NCBI GenBank assembly: GCA_963573305.1
Contig: OY754329.1
Coordinates: 63,981,084 to 64,045,083, forward strand
Source of the DNA: Pyrrhosoma nymphula
Taxonomy: Eukaryota > Arthropoda > Insecta > Odonata > Coenagrionidae
DNA: 64,000 nt
Reading direction: 5' to 3'
Position numbers and translations under genes: made by a program. Of the stretch, positions 20,685-31,346 are shown piece after piece. Every line of letters begins with the position of its first letter. Positions within the stretch are counted from its first letter, which is position 1. A model generated the notes under the pieces. The model was not told the origin of the DNA. It did not search any database and worked only from the letters and a program-made list of their open reading frames with translations.

Positions 20685-20765
20685 TATATAAAGGCACAGA
20701 GCTTTTACCTCAGATCACATATCAGAATACTTGCGCTTGACGTCGAGAGTGTGAGCATTTTATAA
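20685..20765 (+). promoter_or_regulatory. Candidate core promoter and non-coding first exon
   Basis: TATATAAAGG (from 20685) is followed at the right distance (27 bases) by TCAGATC, close to the arthropod initiator TCAGT, with the A at 20712. The next 50 bases end in TTATAAGGTAAAC, a good splice donor (AAG/GTAAAC at about 20766). There is no ATG in the putative exon. Genes with a short leader exon and an intron soon after are common in insects. No downstream coding exon could be recognised, so this is a hint only. Confidence 0.3.
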
Positions 20766-21033
20766 GGTAAACTATGTTTTTATTGCGGAGTAATAAGCTG
20801 TATTTGGTGTAAACTGGTTTCGGACGGTTAATGTTTCCAGTATTGAATTGGTTATGAAATGAAGACGCTACAGATGTCCTTTTAATAAAATAAAACCGAT
20901 TGAAAATTACTAATGTATTTTCCAAAATTGCATTTAATTCTACAATCAATTTTTGTTTCACAATCAAATTGAAGTTCTGATTTGAATTATTGAAATGGAA
21001 TTGAATCACAATAACTATTTGAATTGGACAATA

Positions 21034-22110
21034 CCGTATAAACTCGTGTAAGAGGCGCACCTTTTTTCCCAGAAATCGCAGCCGAAAATGAGGGTGCGCC
21101 TCTTACACGAATCTGTCCGTTGCAAAATTCCGTCACCCGAGTTTGAAGGCTAATATTTCAGAGATGGCTAAATCGATTTTAAAATGAAGTACATCAAATT
21201 AAAGCTTGTTTATTTCTGCGTTTATTGATGGTGTACAAAACATTTTACCGTTTATATCGATTTCAGTGTGTGCTTAAAAACAGAATTTTAGCGCATTTTC
21301 CCAGGTACCGGACGGATGCATCGCATTTACGGCTTCGTAATACCAACACGGATCAAGATATCGAAATTTCCTTTACAAATATTGTAGCAAAGATATTTCC
21401 TAACAGCTATACGAAGTTTCATATTATTTAATGCATTCGTATTGTAGTTATAGATGCAAATGCACGGATCCGTTATTTTCCGTTCCGCGCATCCCTGAAA
21501 ACCGCCGTTTAGACCTTCTTCAAGCTCTCGAGTTCATCATCATGAATCCACTTATAAAATCTTAAAGGAATTCGTTGGTTAATCAATATCAATTAACATT
21601 TATTTCGGAAAAAGAGCGCGTTCAACTGCCAGGAGCATGCACGGAAGAGAAAGGGAGAGGCGCGCGCTGTTGCCCAGTCAGAGGGCTATCCGTAAGGCGC
21701 GCGAGGGAGTCTACTACAGGCATTACCTGCGGGGGAAAACAAGTTGTCTTTTCTCTGTGCATGAGTCATTTGGACTCGGTAAATAGTGGCATAAAGGGTG
21801 ACGCGGCGTTCGGGCACGCGGGCGTTCCTCCGCGTTGTCTTGTAGAGGAACGCCCGAAAGCCGTTACCAATATGGAGAAACGCCGCGGAAACCTCAGATC
21901 CAAGTGAATACTTACCTCTGGGGTCTATATATTCCTATGAAAAATGCCGCGTAAATTATATGAGAATATCGCAAGCGAAAGGCTTTGAAAATGGCCGAAA
22001 GTTCGCAGTTAGGCCGTAAAACCTCGCAATAGAAGAAAAAAAATTCAAAATTTTTTCTTCTACTTCGACGCATAAAAAGAGGGGTGCGCCTCTTACACGC
22101 GTTTATACGG
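21034..22110. mobile_element. 1.08-kb TIR DNA transposon, non-autonomous
   Basis: Terminal inverted repeats of 28 bp, CCGTATAAACTCGTGTAAGA at the left and the complement of CCGTATAAACGCGTGTAAGA at the right, then GGCGCACC in both. TA flanks both ends (left TA|CCGT, right ACGG|TA). An extra inverted copy of the GTGTAAGAGGCGCACC block lies 35 bases inside the left end (about 21094-21111). The interior has inverted GCGTTCCTC/GAGGAACGC arms near 21820-21855. The 110-residue frame at 21575-21907 shows no transposase motifs. The TA duplication suggests a Tc1/mariner-type or related relative. Confidence 0.75.
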
Positions 22111-22859
22111 TATACTATTTCAACTCATGTGGAGCAATAGGCACAACTATTTATTTGTCCAAACATCGTGCAAATGCGGCGACAGACTACAAGAGTGAGT
22201 GCATTACCAAGACTGACTCGCGGACAATTGTGAATGGGGCCATTTGTTTTCAACGTGTTCCCGAGATTTCGAATTAAAATCAATGTGATTTCATACCTTC
22301 GGATAATGTGGGTTCGAATTCATTCATTGCATGGGCATTCCCATGGATTATAATCAGGACAAAATTAATTTTTTCACAAAAATTGCACTTATAATGCACT
22401 ATAATTGCACTTTGCTATTTTTTTCTAAAGTAAACTTAAGAGCGCTTCGAGAATATTCCAGGCATATGCCGCTCCCGATAAAAAATAGATAAATGAATGT
22501 AACCGTGGACCCATGGATTTGCAGACAACGTTTGTGTGACCCTTAAGAGGCACGAAGGCTGAAACGGAGCCTCCTCCATATCCGGTGATCTTTGTTCTTG
22601 TTAATTTGTATCTGTGTATTTCATATTGCTGTTAATATTTTATGGAAAAATAAACGCCTTTGAGCTTGGCTTGATGCCTGGGAGAAGATATCAGGAAACC
22701 ATGCAGCCAGGGAAGCGCAACGCCTACTCCTTTTGTATACATATTTGACTTTCCATTCATCGACGATGCGCTCTAAGTGAAGTGCTCTCCACGACTAGGG
22801 TGTTGAAGATTGTTAGATAGGTGCTTTGACCGGTGTTACGGCATCATCTACATCTACAT
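22111..22859. other. No recognisable gene
   Basis: AT-rich DNA. Immediately before the LINE copy, a CATCTACATCTACATCT run at about 22845-22861 is the reverse complement of the family's tail repeat. Confidence 0.45.
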
Positions 22860-23736
22860 CTCTCGTGGAGTAAACATATTCGAGAAATTACCGGTCAAGC
22901 TAATCGTACATTGAGATTTGTTAAAAGAGTACTTGACAAGTGCGATGATAAAGTTAGGGAAATCAGCTACTTCTCCCTCGTTAGACCCCACTTGGAATAT
23001 ACTGCCAGTATCTGGGATCCTTATGAGATAGGCTTGGAAACTGAGTTAGAACGCTTGCAGCGAAGATCGGCAAGATACGTTAAAGGCAGTTATGATAATC
23101 TCGTTAGTGTAACTGACCTTTTGCAGCAACTGGGATGGGAAACGCTTTCAGGCTGTCGATTAAAATTTATACTCAACCTATTATGTAAGTACCAAACCGG
23201 TCTATTCTCTGACGACGTTGATAATATTTTACGAAATCCGACATACTACGGTAGATCAGAGTATGAGAATAAAATTAGGGAACTAGACTGCAGAACGGAC
23301 ATATTTAAAATGTCATTTTTCCCACGAACTATAAGGAACCATAACAGCGGCCAATGAGACTTTTATCTAGGTTTGTCGATAGGTAGTGTAGCTCTTAGTA
23401 GTAGTAGTACTCCCTTATACTTGAATCCTTATCTGTTACCTAGTACTAGAAGCACGTCGTGCATGTTTTCTAAGTCTCGAATCTCTGACCATTTTTGGTA
23501 GTTGCAAAATACATATACATATATATATTAACGGTCCCTCTCCATTGTGAGCATATTTGTAGTGCAGTGCATGCTTGTGAGGCTTCGTGTCGTGACAAGC
23601 ATTAGCGATTTATGCTAATGCGTAATTAGTCGTAGTTACACTAACTTTAGGGTATAGTATAATGCATGTTGGTTAATATTTACCCCCTGCCACACACCCC
23701 TGAGGTGGCTTGCAGGGTATTTTGTAGATGTAGATG
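22860..23736 (+). mobile_element. CR1-like LINE, 5'-truncated copy A
   Basis: An open frame (22860-23357) encodes the region after the reverse transcriptase: SWSKHIREITGQANRTLRFV, then REISYFSLVRPHLEYTASIW, LERLQRRSARYVKGSYD, LLQQLGWETLSGCR and, at the C-terminus, KMSFFPRTIRNHNSGQ before the stop. The LVRPHLEYAxxxWDP and LQRRAARxV blocks are typical of CR1/L2-type elements. The 3' UTR runs to 23733 and holds two adjacent potential hairpins (about 23572-23625), then the tail CACACCCCTGAGGTGGCTTG and TTGTAGATGTAGATGTA. Endonuclease and catalytic reverse transcriptase domains are missing. The frame is undamaged, suggesting fairly recent activity. Confidence 0.85.
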
Positions 23737-23920
23737 TACAAAATACCCTGAAAGCCACCTCAGGGGTGTGTGGCAGGGGGTGAGTATTCACCAACATCAT
23801 TACACTATACCCTAAAGTTAGTGTAACTACGACTAATTATGCATTAGCATAAATCGCTAATGCTTGTCACGAGGCGAAGCCTCACAAGCATGTACTACAC
23901 TACAGATATAATCACAATGG
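23737..23920 (-). mobile_element. CR1-like LINE 3' UTR, tail-to-tail with copy A
   Basis: Starting at ACAAAATACCCTGAAAGCCA this is the minus-strand 3' end of the same family. It extends to ATCACAATGG, corresponding to 23542-23733 of copy A. The two tails share the GATGTAGATGTA junction, so together they form an inverted repeat with arms of about 185 bp. Confidence 0.8.
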
Positions 23921-24024
23921 TTGTTGGTTTCTTAGGTGGTGGTTGGTGGTTGAATGGCTTCTTAGGGCCAAGCACCCGCACGTTTAGAATTCTTGTCCGG
24001 TTTTGTCGCTCATAATTGAGTATA

Positions 24025-24212
24025 CTAGTATAATCGGTTGGACTGCGCACTGTTCTCCTGACTGCTTTTGGCCTGCGCCTAGAGCCAGGGGGAGCGTGCG
24101 AGGTTCGGATTTGTTCTGGGATGAGTGCTGCATGCCTGGTGTGGAATCACCCCGAGCCACACACCCCAGTGGTGGCTTGCACGGTACATCGTAGATGTAG
24201 ATGTAGATGAGT
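24025..24212 (+). mobile_element. Short SINE-like element, 188 bp, with 13-bp target duplication
   Basis: It is flanked by a perfect direct repeat ATAATTGAGTATA at 24012-24024 and 24213-24225. The body contains GGACTGCGCACTGTTCTCCT, GACTGCTTTTGGCCTGCGCC and GGGGGAGCGTGCGAGGTTCG. Its 3' end is GCCACACACCCCAGTGGTGG, CTTGCACGGTACATCGTAGA and a GATGTA repeat, closely matching the CR1-like LINE tail. A second copy lies at 29588-29759. Perfect flanking repeats show a complete target-primed insertion. A tRNA-type promoter is not obvious; GAGGTTCGGATTT is only a weak box B. Confidence 0.75.
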
Positions 24213-24225
24213 ATAATTGAGTATA

Positions 24226-25068
24226 TGTGGATAGATTCACTTTGTGATGAAAGGCAATTGTATTTTTTTACGAATTCTTCTCGGTATCTCTGCCGGGTCA
24301 GGAACTCCGTGGTAACAGATGTTTCCAAGTACGACTCATACATTACCCTCAGGGCTTGCGAGTCACCATGTTATTCAATCGGAGGTTCCAGGTTCCTGCA
24401 GGTTTTAAGTGCACCTGTGCAGTCCTTGGTTCTGCCCACCGGTCTATGAAAATGATTGTGAAAAAGTAGAAGAATCTTTCAACTTTTCCAGATTTCAGTG
24501 AAAATATTCCACTCGCATATATTCATCGGTTTACGATACCCATCCTCTGGTTCACCCATTCGTAATAATTCCGGGATTGGGATTTATTTGTCTTTTCTCG
24601 CTCTTCACGTCTTCTCTTCCACATATCCTCTGTTTATAGCGTGACACTCACGAGCGTGGAAAAGGTCGATACCAATCTCACGGTCTCACGAAAATAGTAA
24701 AAACTCGTAAATGTATCGCCCACACGTTATAATACACGCCTGTTGGGGAGACTGCAAGGTACTATGTATAGCTCTATTCCTGAGTCCTTCTTTCAGATCA
24801 GGTTTGGTACCTTAAAATGAGGATTTTTTTGTAAATATTTCTGGAGCAAAGACTCTTAGCTGTTTGTCGTTTTGAGAAATAATTGCACCTGTTTTACTTT
24901 AGCGAACATGGATTTTGAAATTGGTCATTGGTAATTATCGGAGGTGGCCAATTGCCGAGGACATGTTCACCATTTGGGGAAAGTGACTGAAACTTTGGGG
25001 AAATGACTACTCGGAAAATGGAGGCAGGGTGGAGAGAAACCCGGTGTTGGAATTAGCTTAATCATAAA
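24226..25068. other. No recognisable feature
   Basis: AT-rich sequence with chance frames only. Confidence 0.4.
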
Positions 25069-25069
25069 A

Positions 25070-25200
25070 AAATGGTGCCAATGGTTTATACTTCCACAGA
25101 AATCGGAATTCTGCCGAAAATTCGCCACCAACTCCGGGATTCAAACCTATGCCCTCGGGATGGAAAGCCAGTATTATAGCCACCACACCAACTTCATCGC
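25070..25200 (-). mobile_element. tRNA-headed SINE
   Basis: The minus strand reads GATGAAGTTGGTGTGGTGGC, TATAATACTGGCTTTCC, then CATAGGTTTGAATCCCGGAG (box B, one base from consensus), and a body with GGCGAATTTTCGGCAGAATT. The head matches the 6.66 kb SINE. Confidence 0.65.
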
Positions 25201-25872
25201 TGTCTGTATATATTGGCTGCAGGCTATAAATGGCTGTGATCTGTAGAAAGTCGTGCAAAATTCATAATTCATGTGTGTTTGTAACCCTTGGAAAAGTTGA
25301 ACTAATGTTTATTTCAAGACACGCGTTGAAAAATGTGCTCATTTATATTTTGGGCATTTTGTTCACACTTTCCCACTCTTGTCTCCAAATCCCGCCCACC
25401 TTGCTCACATCCTCGCTCAATGCCCTCTCCTTATCTCACCGGCCCATCCCTCCTCGGCTCCCACTCTGCTTTTCTTTCCCTTCTAATCGCTGCATTCCTT
25501 CTCCTCTGTTCTTATCTTCTACATCGCCATACGGTCGTAAGCTTGTTTCAGCCGGTAATTGCTCATTTTTCACCCTTTTACATGAATTATTTTAATTTGT
25601 TACTGCTGATAACCCGTTCCCATGGAAATCCATTACAAGGGTAAGAATCAGTTATGTGAGCACCGGTTGCCACCGACCATGGTCACTTTTTCTACCATCA
25701 CATGGTCACGCATCTAGTTGTTTATATTACTCTACTGTTAATTCATGAGTGCTGCTTCATACAGAGAACAAAATAAAATAATGCCGGACAAATCAACCGG
25801 TGTGAAGTGTTAGTAATGATGTTGTGTATTAAGCACAAGTGAAAATTCTACTCTACTTGTTGAGGGTGGGAG
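25201..25872. other. C/T-rich patch, no gene recognised
   Basis: A pyrimidine-rich tract at about 25365-25545 gives overlapping Ser/Pro/Leu-rich frames (for example 25230-25595) that I treat as spurious. Nothing else is recognised. Confidence 0.4.
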
Positions 25873-26235
25873 TTTAATATGATTGATTTATCGCAACTAT
25901 TATCGCATCCCTTATTGTGCGTGGGAAAAATGACATTTTAACATTATCGGTTCTGCAATCAATTTCCTTTATCTTATTCCTGTGATCGCTTCTACCGTAG
26001 TACGTCGGCTCTAGCAATATATGTTGAACGTCCGGCAAAAAAGTGTCTGCTCCGAATTTGCGCAGTAGATTTAACCTATATTTCTCCCTTCGTTCAGTTA
26101 GAGATTCCCACCCTAATTCCTTCAACAATTCGGTAACACTGCTAATTTTATCGTAATAATTTTTCACAAATCTTGCTGCTCTCCGCTGTATTTGATCTAT
26201 TTCAGAGGTTTGTCCTACTTTCCATACTAGATGGT
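25873..26235 (-). pseudogene. CR1-like LINE C-terminus, divergent subfamily
   Basis: The minus-strand frame reads IDQIQRRAARFVKNYYDKIS, SVTELLKELGWESLTERREK, then LLEPTYYGRSDHRNKIKEID, CRTDNVKMSFFPRTIRDAI. It aligns block for block with the C-terminus of copies A-D (LQRRSARYVK, LLQQLGWETL, NPTYYGRS, KMSFFPRTIRDHNS) but differs at many residues, so it is a distinct subfamily. About 110 residues are uninterrupted. Upstream reverse transcriptase domains are lost. Confidence 0.75.
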
Positions 26236-27401
26236 ATGCTTATATTAAAGAAGAATGATGGAATATCCATAGTATCTGATATTTTTTTCGTTCATTCATC
26301 CTCCTATGCGTTGCTATTTCTTCTTTTTCCAGAATATGGGTAAAAAATAACGGCATAGATTAATACAACAGATTGCCTCAGCTTGGGCCCAAATTAAGCT
26401 TTTTATTCATCTGTAAAAATCTCAATTCTCAAAGCCGTTTTGAAACTTCTTCTCTACCAAATCTGTCCTTCCTTTTTCTTCTCGCCGAATTTTTCTTATG
26501 AATTCGACCATTTATTTTCGCCTCTTCTCTACCGGTATCTTCCTTTCTGCATCTACCCCAAATCTTATTTCTCTTAGTGCTCACTCTATCTAATATACGC
26601 CCTCTCTTGGATACATCTCATTCTCCATCTCCTATACGCGCTGAAATCCTCTCCCACTGCCGAGGATGTGGTTAAATTTCAAACTAAGAGTCCTTAGAAA
26701 ATGAAAATATAATGTGGAGAGAAAAACCTTAAGCAATGAATAATTAAGCTGTTATTCAGCTAAGGCGGCCTGGTATGATATATCTTAACTGTCGAGGTGT
26801 TAGAAAAGGATGGAGGCTCCAATTATAAGTTAATAATAAAGGTTGAATATTTAAATTTACGTATTATCGGTGGTGTTACAGCTTTTACTCGAGGTTGATT
26901 TATGATTTACTAGCATCTGTGGTTAGATTTAATAAAGAGAAGGTTGAACTCGACTTGTGGTAGACTCATTAAGTCTTACGCCGACAGTTGTTGAATTTGA
27001 ATTTTGTTCGTTCATTTGATCAAATAGGGCATGTGAGTTTCACAGTTTTAAAACATTTTAGATTTTATTAGTGAATAAAAATAAGGGCTGAATAATTTCT
27101 TACACCTGTGAATTCTTTGATTAATAAAAAAATCTTGTTTGTTTGACGCCTTGTTGAACTGGATTCATTTCTGGACAAAGAATAAAGAACCTATCGGTTT
27201 ATTCTGGGAATGCCGAGTGATATGTCTTTGGCTGACTTTCAAAAAATCAGATTAAACGCAAAAAGAATCATCATCTTAAGCCTTTAAAATCTTGAGATTG
27301 GTTGGTAGCCCTCCATTTGTTCTTTTCCTTTGATAAATTCTTTATGCCCCGACATCTCTTCACTTTCGACTCCTTTATTATAAGCATGACGTACTTATTT
27401 T
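26236..27401. other. No recognisable feature
   Basis: AT-rich sequence without repeats or frames that I can place. Confidence 0.4.
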
Positions 27402-27456
27402 TCTACATCTAGATCCAAGGGGTGCTCTGCAAGCCATCTTAAGGGGTAATTCCATA
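27402..27456 (-). mobile_element. Retroelement 3' tail fragment
   Basis: TCTACATCTAGATCC, then GTGCTCTGCAAGCCATCTTA and AGGGGT resemble the minus-strand tail of the CR1-like family. Only about 50 bases are recognisable and the match is imperfect. Confidence 0.35.
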
Positions 27457-28593
27457 CCGAGCCAGAGACCCGAATAAGAGGTGGCGCGGAGCAAATTACC
27501 CCGGTATGAACCAGCCGTAAAACACACTCATGATGTTATTAGACATTTTACTAACTTGACTTTTATCTTAAAATATACTTTTACCATAATAATATATACT
27601 TTCATGTGTATTTCTCGCGGAATACTCTCTTCTGTCTTTCACGTTGTATCAAGATGATAAGGCAGGTAATTTTCCGAAATAATCCCTTTCGATTGGTTTT
27701 GAAGTACTAAAGTTTTTTTGAAATTGGCCACACTTTAAGAGGTCTGTGATTTGAGAAATTTCGCACCGTGCTTTGAGACCGACGGGCTTCTAAACCCGTT
27801 CCTTGACCTCACCGTTCCTCCTATTAGGCGCTCGTCTTCATAGGATGCCAATAGGCGGCCACTCCGGTCCAGTAACTCCCCCGAAAATAATCGCCAAAAC
27901 AAATGCGGGCGATCCGCCTGATTCATCCACGTCGAGATGGTCTTCGGCGTGGAAAACAGACTTGCCGGAATCACGGATGTGGTTTATTAAGCTTTTCTAC
28001 CGCTCCTTTCTTCTTCCTTGTAAAATAGGCGAGTTTCGTGTTTTTTTACAGGAAATTATTCCTGGTCTTGGGAAGTGGATTACCAGCTGTCTTTAATCTT
28101 TTTGATTGTCTTCTTATCAGTCTAATGCCTTGGTGGATGTTACCTCTTGGAATGAGGAGGAGTCTGTCTTCCGTCATACTACCGACGGATGTTTCACAAT
28201 ATCTTCTTCGCTCTCTTGTCCAGCTGACGACGTCGCTTGTCTGCTGCCTTGGCTCGATGTATCTTTTTCTATCCAGGAGTGTGTTACCCGTAATCATTCA
28301 TATCGCCCGCATTTCTATCGTTCTAATTAGTCTTTTGTTTTATTAGTGTTACTCCTTATGAGCGGCAAAAAACCAGTTTAAAATTCCGGGATACACCCCT
28401 GTTACTTGACGAATAGCGGCGTTGCCAAGCCTTCCATCCTCGCGCAGTGGGCATTAAGTCTCGGACTCCGTTAGTCCCGGAGGCTATCACCCTCGAATGG
28501 AGCTATGGATACCAACTTATAGTTTCGTTTTACACCACACTTAGCATGGACAAAAGATAAACCTCCTAACTCCATATTTTACTCGAAATTATG
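27457..28593. other. No gene recognised
   Basis: Mixed-composition DNA. The minus-strand frame 28046-28297 (83 residues, rich in Arg) has non-random composition but no motif I recognise, and the opposite strand is also open there. Confidence 0.35.
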
Positions 28594-28769
28594 AATACAT
28601 ATATATTAACGGTCCCTCTCCATTGTGGTAATATCTGTAGTGTAGTATTGCATGCTTGTGAGGCTTCGTCTCGTGACAAGCACTTGCGATTTGTGCTAAT
28701 GCATAATTAGTCGTAGTTACTCTAACTTTCAGGTATAGTGTAATGCATGTTGGTGAATACTCACCCCCT
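28594..28769 (+). mobile_element. CR1-like LINE 3' UTR, truncated at its 3' end
   Basis: This matches copy A's 3' UTR from ATATATTAACGGTCCCTCTC through the paired hairpins (GCTTGTGAGGCTTCGTCTCG and following) to GGTGAATACTCACCCCC. It then stops before the CCACACACC tail box and the GATGTA repeats. Loss of the 3' end is unusual for an element that starts copying from that end. Confidence 0.7.
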
Positions 28770-29587
28770 TCTCACTTCTTGTTTCTGCACCGCATGTCAT
28801 GATGGGCCTGACACATGTTTTATATATGAGCGATTTGCATTCCATGCTTATACATTTATTTGCCAGTTCAATTTTAAGTGTTATGAGAATGACTGGCTGC
28901 CTTAGTCACTGTATTCCATACCATTTCTTCTCAATTCCAAATGTCAGACGGAGTGGCCGCACTATCCTCACTATCCGTGTCAGCCCTCTCTCCTTCTCCA
29001 CCTTTCCCTGATCTTCTCTTTTTTTAAGAGTTCGGAAGATAATTTATTGACCTTGGTTCTCAATATTAGGGTGTTCCACAGTTAGTTGACAGTGAGGTTT
29101 CTCATGGAGATTCGTTTCCTGTGCAAACATACATAAGGCCGGAGGTGCGATGTTGCCCCCAGCAGCAGGAAAATTAAGGAAGTGCTTCCCCCTATTGGGG
29201 ATTCTGATGGATTCTCTCTGGATGGATGGTTCTCTATAAGGGAAAATTTGATGCTATATAGATTTCGTAAAATATTTAGTATTGTATTTTGTTTTTAGTT
29301 ACTTTGTAGCGCTGAATAAGGTTTATCGAATGCCATAGGTTGATATCGATTCTTAAACGCGCATTATTTTTATTTACGGAATTAAAGTATTATGTGATAA
29401 TTTATAGTGGGAAGGGGAAATGAAATTCTGAAATATCGTGAAAGGAGAAATGAGCAAACAAGGTTGAATTTCACTGCCATACACTGTTGAATTGCACATC
29501 CCAAAGATGATTAACCACTAGATGTGTGTATTGTATGATTGTTCTGCATGTTTGCATGTTCACTTACGTATCACTCTCCCAGTTTCC
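28770..29587. other. No recognisable feature
   Basis: AT-rich sequence; no frame or repeat here could be assigned. Confidence 0.4.
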
Positions 29588-29759
29588 GGTTTGACTGCGC
29601 ACTGTTCTCCTGACTGCTTTTGGCCTGAGCCTAGCGCCAGGGGGAGCGTGCGAGGTTCTGATTTGTGCTGGGACGAATGCTGCATACCTGGTGTGGAATC
29701 ACCCCATGCCACACACCCTAGTGGTGGCTTGCACGGTACTTCGTAGATGTAGATGTAGT
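29588..29759 (+). mobile_element. Short SINE-like element, second copy
   Basis: The copy is highly similar to 24037-24207: TTTGACTGCGCACTGTTCTC, CTGACTGCTTTTGGCCTGAG, GGGGGAGCGTGCGAGGTTC, ending GTGGTGGCTTGCACGGTACT and TCGTAGATGTAGATGTAG. No clear target duplication is seen. The 74-residue frame through it is not a gene. Confidence 0.7.
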
Positions 29760-30489
29760 CCTTTTCATTGCCGTTGTACCCCTAATTCGGTGGTACGACA
29801 TGTCACTCACGTACATCTGTTTACTTAGGAAATCTACATTTTAAACAATTCTATGCGCATTTTAATAAAAAATGTTATTCTAAATTAACTGTTTCAATCA
29901 GTTTTTCTCTTCACTCAGTATCGATCACTTTCTCCTATCCATAGATCGTGGTGTCTCGGTCTTTTAATTGGGAAGCGAAAATCAAACAAGACTTAAAGGA
30001 ATTTCGCATGTTTGTTATTCTTCAAGGAGTTTAACACGTCTAATTTCCATCCAGCTTCGATTTATAAAGCTGGACTTGCAATTCGATTCGATATCGTAGG
30101 GATTGTATCTGTGCATCGAAGAGAAGTTTCTAAGAAAAGTACCAATACTAATACTTTTGAAGCGACAATTTATTGCAAAAGCATTATGTGAATTCTCTTG
30201 AGGACGCCGAGTAGTTATCCGAGTAAAATAACGTTATTTATAAATAATATGCCAGAATATAAAGTGATTGGTGCTATTTATTTTATTAATGAAATGTAAA
30301 TATGGTCGATGTCTACTGTGGTTTTAAGATATCGATCTTGGAGGGTATACGTCGGCTGTGATGATGGTCCTAGAGAGTTGAAGTGATAGACATGTGAGCA
30401 TAAAGAATGAGAACATGAGATGAGCTCATAGTTGAGATGAAATTCTTTTCGCATTGGTAAATTTCAATTGGTGATGGGTTTTTTAGGGA
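29760..30489. other. No recognisable feature
   Basis: AT-rich sequence without assignable frames or repeats. Confidence 0.4.
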
Positions 30490-30545
30490 TCTACGTCTAC
30501 AAAATACCCTGCATTCCACCTCAGGGGTGTGTGGCAGGGGGGATA
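30490..30545 (-). mobile_element. CR1-like LINE tail fragment
   Basis: TCTACGTCTACAAAATACCC, TGCATTCCACCTCAGGGGTG and TGTGGCAGGGGG are the last 50-55 bases of the family in minus orientation; nothing further upstream is retained. Confidence 0.65.
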
Positions 30546-31346
30546 TACCTAGGCGTTAAACAATACAGTGCTTCAAGCCTTTTTAACCATGTTCTCTTTC
30601 CACAGCTTTTTGTAAACTGATACGAAAGCATTATTTACTACGAGCTTAGATCAGTTGTTGAGCAGTCTCCTCGAATAGATTCTAATCTGTCTATTATTAG
30701 CTGCCACCTTTCGCGCAGGCTCTCTTCTCCCTTGGTGTAATCTCTATAGCGTCTTTGTGGTCAAAGGCATTAATGTCGCTCCGTTGAACACGCTATGCAA
30801 CACGTGTACGAATCACTGGACCGAAAATTATTGAATCACTTCAGATCAAAGGTTTACGTTGACCTCTGATGGTGCTTTCGTGACGGGAGCGATCATCTTG
30901 CAAACATTCATCTCTTTTGTAAGTGCTAGGAGTGGGTGCCCATTGAAATACAACGGGAAGAAGAAAAGAGCTAAAACTTTTTTATAGGATCGAAAGTATC
31001 CCTATGATGTGACGTGCTAAATGCATGTACTATTAAGGATACAATATACCATTCATTAACCACCAATGGAGAGGATGAGGTGAAACATACCCCTACTAAA
31101 ATCTCCCTGTCATTCTCCTATTGATCGTATAGCACAAGTTATAAAGATCTCTGGCATAAGTTTCCATTTAAAGCCTTTGCTGCGATTGCCATTGAGTGCA
31201 AATAATTTACAAATACAAAAAAAAGAAACCACTGGACCCAATCCAATGCTTTTCTTATGGGGCTTGCTGTAAGTTAACAGAAAACCGGGTTAAAAACCCA
31301 TTTAAACCGTCGTTCTCGGATTTTACTAAATATTTTTGTTCGGTTT
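30546..31346. other. No recognisable feature
   Basis: No assignable frames or repeats. Confidence 0.4.

Noticed and set aside
28046..28297. 83-codon Arg-rich minus-strand frame
   Set aside because: The opposite strand is also open with a 102-codon frame and no family is recognised; not enough to call a gene.
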